A stretch of DNA of 36,387 bases, taken from Promethearchaeota archaeon (GTDB lineage Archaea > Asgardarchaeota > Lokiarchaeia > Sigyniarchaeales > SOKP01). Made by a program: the position numbers and the translations under genes. Numbering within the stretch: position 1 is the stretch's first letter; every line of letters starts with the position of its first letter. This document shows positions 31,675 to 36,387 of the stretch, in pieces. The DNA lies in assembly GCA_030612905.1 (NCBI GenBank), contig JAUWNA010000001.1:1-36387 (forward strand), given 5' to 3'. The notes beneath the pieces were generated by a model. The model was given only the letters and a program-made list of their open reading frames with translations. It made no database searches and had not been told where the DNA came from.

Positions 31675-32879
31675 ATGAAAAAAATAACGAATTTTGAGGA
31701 AGAATTTTTACCACTACCGCTCCGAATTGACAAACATATCAAGGGATATGTTGATTTTTATTATGGACATGAAAAGATTCGTCAAATTGTTGACAATGAA
31801 TCTATAACCTCGCCAAATAAACTATTAATTGATTGTAAAGCTTTAATAAAGCAACTAGGAGCACAAGGTTACGATAAGAATCGTGAGCGATACCTAAAAA
31901 AAATGCTTACGGAAATGAGGACTTCAATAGAATTATTAAACGGAGTCGAAATGTCAATAAAAGATCAATTTTTAAAACTTTATGATGTAGCTTTACAGCC
32001 TGCTAATCAGAACTGAAAAACTTAAAAAAGGAGTATGACGAAGCATACGGTGGTCCTGGAACTTTAGAAGAGCGTTTGGATAAATTAAGAGTGACTCGAA
32101 GAGTTCCCGAAGCTAGAGTATTAGTTTTGTTTAAAAACGCGCTTAATATTGTAAAAAAACAGACTAATATATTATTCCCTAATCTTCTACCTAAAAAAGA
32201 ACACATTTCTATAGATTTGGTAGTAAAAACAAATGATGAAATAAAATGGTCTTTCTATAATTGGTACCTAGGTAATTACCATTCCCGAATAGAAGTCAAC
32301 CCAAAGTATGCTATGTATTGGACTTCATTTCTATCTGCTGCGAGTCATGAAGGATATCCAGGGCACCACACAGAATTTATTCTTAATGAAAAAAAATTAT
32401 ATCGTGAACTGAATCAATTTGAGCATTCTATCTTAATCCTCCATTCTCCCAAAATGATCATTTCCGAAGGAATTGCAAATTTAGCAAATTCCATGCTTTA
32501 TTCAAACAAGAAATCTGCAGAAATTGGCTTGAGAGAATTTTGTACAGATATATCAGAAGAAGCATCCCTTGAAAAGATTATATTGCAAAATAAATTAAAA
32601 ACTAAAATACCTATCTTTTGGTATAATTTTGCATATCATGCGGTAGTCGATAAGTATAGTGAAGAAGAACTTATTCAATATGGTAAAGATGTCGAACTAT
32701 TTAATGAGGATGTTCTAAAAATAGAATTAAAACGGTTATCTACTCCCGCTTATTCAAAAAACGCTTTTTTATATAATCTTGGCACAAATATCATAAGGAA
32801 AAAATACGGCAAAACACCCTCTGTTAAGGAGTTTCGAGATTTGCTCGTGAACCCAACTCTACCTTCTGACTTAATTTAA
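31675..32879 (+). pseudogene. DUF885-type metallohydrolase, interrupted by a frameshift
   Basis: Two frames make up one protein. The first (31675-32016) encodes the N-terminal 113 residues, with RIDKHIKGYVDFYYGHEKI and YDVALQPANQ, then stops at TGA. The second frame is open from 32007 and reads ELKNLKKEYDEAYGGPGTLE straight on, so the family alignment continues without loss; the longest start inside it is TTG 32076. The join lies in 32007-32016, a shift of one base. The zinc site is HEGYPGHHTE with EGIANLA downstream. Full length would be about 400 residues, normal for this family of HExxH-like hydrolases. Either it is a recent pseudogene, a programmed frameshift, or a base error. Confidence 0.8.
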
Positions 32880-33158
32880 AAGCATTTATAACAATTTTAT
32901 TAACTGATTATGGAATTTCAGCAGAATAAAGTCCCAGAATCAACGATTTTATCGAAGATTCCAAAATTAAATAGTAATGCACCTATTTTAAAAAGGTAAA
33001 TAAATGGATCGATGTCTTCCATATTTATTCATTTCTAAATAATTATTGAAGTTTAAATAAAAAAGGTGAAAATTAGTTAATGAAAAGATGAAAAAAATTT
33101 CCATCTTTTGTTTAAGTTTATAAAAAAATCTTCCATATTTAAATTTTAGGTGATTGTA

Positions 33159-33188
33159 ATGCCCGGTCAAGGTTATATTAATCCATAA
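33159..33188 (+). CDS. Possible 9-residue leader peptide (MPGQGYINP)
   Basis: ATG at 33159 follows AGGTGATTGTA, the best ribosome binding site in the region, and the frame stops at TAA 33186. Three bases later a strong stem-loop begins. The arrangement resembles a leader peptide with a following attenuator-like hairpin, upstream of fap7. It could also be the remnant of a lost gene, because the frame continues LGAAYKSSLF after the stop. Confidence 0.25.
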   Translation: MPGQGYINP

Positions 33189-33191
33189 TTA

Positions 33192-33240
33192 GGTGCTGCT
33201 TATAAGAGCTCTTTATTTTTATGCTCTAAATAAGCCCACC
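33192..33240 (+). terminator. Long three-part stem-loop with T-rich tail
   Basis: GGTG pairs with CACC, GCTTAT with ATAAGC and AGAGC with GCTCT, 15 base pairs in total with small bulges and a 13-base loop. It is followed within 5-20 bases by CTTTTCTTTTTTTT. The pairing is too long for chance in this AT-rich DNA. Terminator, attenuator and small structured RNA are all possible. Confidence 0.5.
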
Positions 33241-33374
33241 ATTTACTTTTCTTTTTTTTAGCAAGGAATTTTCTTATCTGAGTTTATTTGAAGTAAATTA
33301 AATTTTAAGATATTTTTTCTATTTTATTAGTAAAAATTATTTTATATTTCATAGTAGATTATATTTAATAGAAT

Positions 33375-33968
33375 ATGAAAATTTTAGTGGTCTCTGGCAC
33401 ACCAGGAACGGGAAAAACTACTGTTTCAAATAACATCGCTAATTACCTTAAAGTTAAAGTAATTAGTTTAAATGAATTAGCAATTTCAGAAAATTTAATA
33501 ATAGATTACGACAGTAAAAGAGAAACATCTATTATAAATAGCAGTAAATTAATTCCTTTTTTGATTAAGTTAATAGAAAAATATAGAAAAGAAAATTTTG
33601 ATTTTTTAATAATTGAAAGTCATTTTTCAGACATCGTTCCTGAACGACATATCGATTGGGTCATAATATTGAGGTGTGATCCGGACGAATTATCTATAAG
33701 GTTAAAAAAAAGAGGATATAAAATAGAAAAAATTAGAGAAAATGTTCAATCAGAAATTTTAGGAAACTGCGTAAATTTCTTTATAAATAAACAATTAGAT
33801 ACGCCTATATTAGAAATGGATACAACAAAAATAAATATTGAATCAATAACTAAAATGATTATGGATATTATTCTAAAAGAAAAAGATTTAGAAAAGTATT
33901 ACGCAGGAAATGTGGACTGGTTAGAAAAATTATTTCAAGAAAACCGTTTACAAAAATTTTTTGATTGA
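33375..33968 (+). CDS. Adenylate kinase 6/Fap7 homologue
   Basis: 197 residues. The P-loop is GTPGTGKTT (8-16). ISLNELAISENLIIDYD and IIESHFSDIVPE are AK6 signatures, and RLKKRGYKIEKIRENVQSEI is the conserved LID region. In eukaryotes Fap7 releases uS11 during 18S rRNA maturation; archaeal homologues appear to act in small-subunit assembly. The gene is followed 16 bases later by tgtA, so it belongs to an RNA-maturation cluster. Confidence 0.9.
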   Translation: MKILVVSGTPGTGKTTVSNNIANYLKVKVISLNELAISENLIIDYDSKRETSIINSSKLIPFLIKLIEKYRKENFDFLIIESHFSDIVPERHIDWVIILRCDPDELSIRLKKRGYKIEKIRENVQSEILGNCVNFFINKQLDTPILEMDTTKINIESITKMIMDIILKEKDLEKYYAGNVDWLEKLFQENRLQKFFD

Positions 33969-33984
33969 TTTTTTTTAGAAGTGA

Positions 33985-35637
33985 TTGAATGTGAAATTTG
34001 AAATAAATGATATCGATGCATTAGCGCGTTTAGGTAGCATTAAATTAAACAATAAAGAGATGCTTACTCCTAATTTATTTCCAGTAGTACATCCTTACAA
34101 AAACATTATTTCCCCTCTCGATTTAAAGAAAATTGGTGCCCAATGTCTTTTTACTAACGCATACATTATTTATAAAAAGGAAAACTTAAGAACTCAAGTT
34201 CTACAGAAAGGAGTTCACGAACATTTAAATTATGATGGAATAATAGCAACCGATAGTGGTGCGTTTCAACAGTATATGTATAATGACGATTCTTTAGATA
34301 TTAATCCGAATAGCATTGAGAAATTTCAAGAAAATATAGGAGCAGATTTTTCTGTTATATTAGATATACCAGTACAATTAGAAGATCACTACGATATTGC
34401 AAAGGAAAAAGTGCTAACTACTATTCAAAGGGCAAAAAGTAATATTTCAAGGAGATCACGCTCAGAGAGCTATTGGTTTGGTCCAATACATGGTGGAAAA
34501 CATTTAGACTTACTGAAAGAAAGTGCTCTGGAAATGAGTAAATTAGATTTTGGAGTCTATGCTATCGGTGGAATTGTAAAAGCGTTTTTAAATTACAGGT
34601 TTGAATTAACCACACAAATGCTCTTGACTGTAAAGAAGTATATTGCTCCCAACAAACCAATTCATATGTTTGGTTTAGGATTACCGCAATATTTTTCTTT
34701 AGCGGTCGCATGTGGTTGTGATTTAATGGATTCGGCAGCATACATATTATTTGCAAAGCAAAATCGTTATTTTACCCTATCAACCGGTACTAAAAAGCTT
34801 GAAGAATTAGAAGAGTTCCCCTGCCATTGCCCTATATGCTCTAAATTTTCCCCAAAAGAGATTAAAAAATTTGAAGATAATTTAAGGATTGAACTACTAG
34901 CAAAACATAACTTATACTTATCCTTCTCTGAATTAAGAACAATTAGACAAGCAATAAGAGAAGGAAATCTATGGGAGTTAGTCGAACAAAGAATCCGTGC
35001 TCATCCTAATTTAGTGAAAGCCGCTAGTCTAATAAAAAAGAATAAACCTTTTTTTGAAGTTTACGAGAAAGTATATAAAAATCATGGAAGGCTTTATACT
35101 TGTACCGAAAGTGTAGATAGACCTTTAATTTATCGATACGAACAAAAAATAATTAACGATTATCGCCCCCCTAAAGAAGTTAAATATCCGATAATTTTTC
35201 CCGAATTGGATGTAAAAGGCAAAAATTCGCCTACCACGAGTAACTGGTTAAATATAATAAATAACAATCAACTTATTCAAAGAAAGAACATCCATTTGGT
35301 TTTTTATTCTATAATTTATGGGATCATTCCATTTGAATTAATTGATACATTTCCAATGGGGCAATACGAATCATGCGATTCCTCCTCTATTAATGATGTT
35401 TTCTATCAAAATTCCATAGAAAGTTCAGAAGCGTTTTTAAAAATTAATTCGAATAATTATAAAAAATGTATCCTTCTGATCCCAGAATTATATCTTAACC
35501 AATTTAACGAATCTACGCAATTCCCAAACAATCATCCAATTAACGGGCTTATAAGCATCGTAAATAGAATATTTGAATCAGACTCTTGTGTGGTTAAACA
35601 TATAGATGATATCTTTCAATATTTAAAGGAAGAATAA
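33985..35637 (+). CDS. tgtA: Archaeosine tRNA-guanine transglycosylase
   Basis: 550 residues as the longest frame. IIATDSGAFQQ holds the catalytic Asp, and CHCPICSKFSPKEI with a later AKHNL gives the C-x-C-x2-C...H zinc site. The TIM-barrel core covers about 1-365, and the C-terminal region is the archaeosine-type extension, without an obvious PUA domain. It swaps guanine-15 of tRNA for preQ0. The longest start is TTG 33985, but AAGTGATTGAATGTG gives GTG 33991 the better-spaced ribosome binding site, so MKFEIND is the likely N-terminus. It is followed by DUF371 after 3 bases. Confidence 0.93.
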   Translation: MNVKFEINDIDALARLGSIKLNNKEMLTPNLFPVVHPYKNIISPLDLKKIGAQCLFTNAYIIYKKENLRTQVLQKGVHEHLNYDGIIATDSGAFQQYMYNDDSLDINPNSIEKFQENIGADFSVILDIPVQLEDHYDIAKEKVLTTIQRAKSNISRRSRSESYWFGPIHGGKHLDLLKESALEMSKLDFGVYAIGGIVKAFLNYRFELTTQMLLTVKKYIAPNKPIHMFGLGLPQYFSLAVACGCDLMDSAAYILFAKQNRYFTLSTGTKKLEELEEFPCHCPICSKFSPKEIKKFEDNLRIELLAKHNLYLSFSELRTIRQAIREGNLWELVEQRIRAHPNLVKAASLIKKNKPFFEVYEKVYKNHGRLYTCTESVDRPLIYRYEQKIINDYRPPKEVKYPIIFPELDVKGKNSPTTSNWLNIINNNQLIQRKNIHLVFYSIIYGIIPFELIDTFPMGQYESCDSSSINDVFYQNSIESSEAFLKINSNNYKKCILLIPELYLNQFNESTQFPNNHPINGLISIVNRIFESDSCVVKHIDDIFQYLKEE

Positions 35638-35640
35638 GAA

Positions 35641-36072
35641 ATGATTATCTTAGACTCAATCAATGCAATTGGCCATCCCTTTATTCAATGTACCCATAGT
35701 ACAACTATTGAGTTAACTAAGGACGATTATCTTACTAAAGAGGGAACTTGTATTTTGGCTATTAAGGCGTCAAAAGCTTGTTATGATTTAAATCCGGGAT
35801 TGAAGAAAAAAATTAAGAGCGGGGAAAAGATCGATGTCGTAATAAAAGTAGACGATATAGTCGATTCTTTTTATGGTTATGGCAACAGTAACTTAACTTT
35901 ACTAAGTAAAAAAGACTTAGTCTTTCGAAAAAGCAACTATATATGCGATAGAACCATTCTAATAAATTGTACAAAATCCTCAAGGGAATTGAACAGGAAT
36001 ATTATTAACAAATTAACTAATTCTAAGAAACAAATTTCAATACTTTTCAAGGTTAATGATTCTTATGAATAG
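35641..36072 (+). CDS. DUF371 protein
   Basis: 143 residues. GHPFIQCTHSTTIELTKDDY, then LTKEGTCILAIKASKA and FRKSNYICDRTILINCTKSS are the hallmark blocks of archaeal DUF371. The function of the family is not known. Here it sits between tgtA and a tRNA methyltransferase in one operon (3-base gap before it, 8-base overlap after it), which suggests a role in RNA modification or processing. Confidence 0.88.
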   Translation: MIILDSINAIGHPFIQCTHSTTIELTKDDYLTKEGTCILAIKASKACYDLNPGLKKKIKSGEKIDVVIKVDDIVDSFYGYGNSNLTLLSKKDLVFRKSNYICDRTILINCTKSSRELNRNIINKLTNSKKQISILFKVNDSYE

Positions 36073-36387
36073 AACTGGAAAAGAAAACACTCAATTTTTA
36101 AAAATTAAAAAGGATTCTGCTGAAAAATTTCTAAAATTAATTAAAACAAAATTATCAGATGAAAGTATTATAGATAAAAAAAAAAAAGTTATACATAGTG
36201 GAACCTATGTGCTCTTTCCCTTAATAAAGAACGAAAAAAAAGTTAACAATTTGATTGAATGCATAAGAAACGAGTTAATTTTTGAAATTATTAACGCCAA
36301 GGGAGAAATGGATCCAAATTATAAATTTCGTTCCCTTGGAGAAGCTTTAGTAGGCGAATTACCAGAAGATATTATAGATTTAATACC
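36065..36387 (+). CDS. Trm5/Taw-type tRNA methyltransferase, N-terminus (partial)
   Basis: Starts ATG 36065, overlapping DUF371 by 8 bases, and is cut by the window end after about 107 codons. The visible part (KIKKDSAEKFLKLIKTKLSD, later KVIHSGTYVLFPLI, then KFRSLGEALVGELPEDIIDL) matches the N-terminal domain of archaeal Trm5-type m1G37 / wyosine-family methyltransferases, which share an RSLKEAL-G-LPEE block. The catalytic domain is outside the window. It completes a tRNA-modification operon with tgtA. Confidence 0.75.
   Translation, partial: MNRTGKENTQFLKIKKDSAEKFLKLIKTKLSDESIIDKKKKVIHSGTYVLFPLIKNEKKVNNLIECIRNELIFEIINAKGEMDPNYKFRSLGEALVGELPEDIIDLI

Larger units (their letters stand above)
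32880..33374. other. 495-base gap with hairpins and a leader-peptide-like ORF
   Basis: There is no ordinary gene here. Elements from left to right: a 13-base direct repeat TCTTCCATATTTA at 33015-33027 and 33129-33141; a perfect 8-bp hairpin AAAAGATG/CATCTTTT (33082-33108); a 9-codon ORF at 33159-33188; and a long stem-loop at 33192-33240. The 60-codon frame on the minus strand (32988-33170) looks like chance. Confidence 0.6.

Noticed and set aside
32988..33170. 60-codon minus-strand frame in the 495-base gap
   Set aside because: Composition is dominated by Phe, Tyr, Lys and Asn from AT-rich DNA, with no motif, and it overlaps hairpins and the leader ORF.

Overview
The window is very AT-rich archaeal chromosome and most likely comes from an Asgard archaeon. 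The domain is fixed by the 5' end of an archaeal 16S rRNA, two TFB genes, Orc1/Cdc6, eS17, archaeal-type uL3/uL4/uL23, class I lysyl-tRNA synthetase, ABCE1/Rli1, archaeosine TGT and DUF371. Asgard affinity is inferred from two MglA/Arf/Ras-like small GTPases, a double Roadblock/LC7 protein in an operon with one of them, and a V4R (TRAPP/Bet3-like) protein. The class (Loki-, Heimdall- or other) cannot be settled by eye.

Layout. 1-580: 5' part of 16S rRNA on the minus strand, then a leader with a structured element. 913-3419: roadblock / unknown / MglA-type GTPase operon; a second GTPase lies opposite at 3896-4576. 5336-6385: divergent TFB. 6606-6715: tRNA-Glu with an insertion in the D-loop. 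6747-7360: eS17 and a Zn-ribbon (SSSCA1-like) gene. 7466-8680: surface protein with a hairpin/U-tract terminator. 8943-11104: Orc1/Cdc6, a winged-helix protein and a prepilin peptidase. 12584-16748 (minus): Tad/T2S-like pilus operon (ATPase, pilin-like protein, platform protein). 16881-18961: uL3-uL4-uL23, cut short of the usual S10 cluster. 20272-25399: GHMP kinase, Zn-ribbon, lysS, and rli1 divergent from lysS across a perfect palindrome. 25690-26529: two small DNA-binding proteins around an operator-like cluster. 26567-26791: Flp-type pilin. 26875-29878: HIT, NIF3-like, hexapeptide-repeat protein and canonical TFB. 31389-31462: tRNA-Ile. 31675-32879: frameshifted DUF885-type hydrolase. 33375 to the end: Fap7/AK6, TgtA, DUF371 and the start of a Trm5/Taw-type methyltransferase, an RNA-maturation block.

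Three themes stand out. First, a Flp/Tad-type pilus machine is scattered over three loci: peptidase at 10.5 kb, motor at 12.6-16.7 kb and pilin at 26.6 kb. Second, a GTPase-roadblock module is translationally coupled to an unrecognised third protein. Third, RNA genes and RNA-like structures are unusual: the interrupted tRNA-Glu, the stem-loop upstream of 16S, and a leader-peptide-like ORF plus long hairpin ahead of fap7. Starts are often TTG or GTG, and ribosome binding sites centre on GGTGA(T). No CRISPR array, transposase or insertion sequence was seen.
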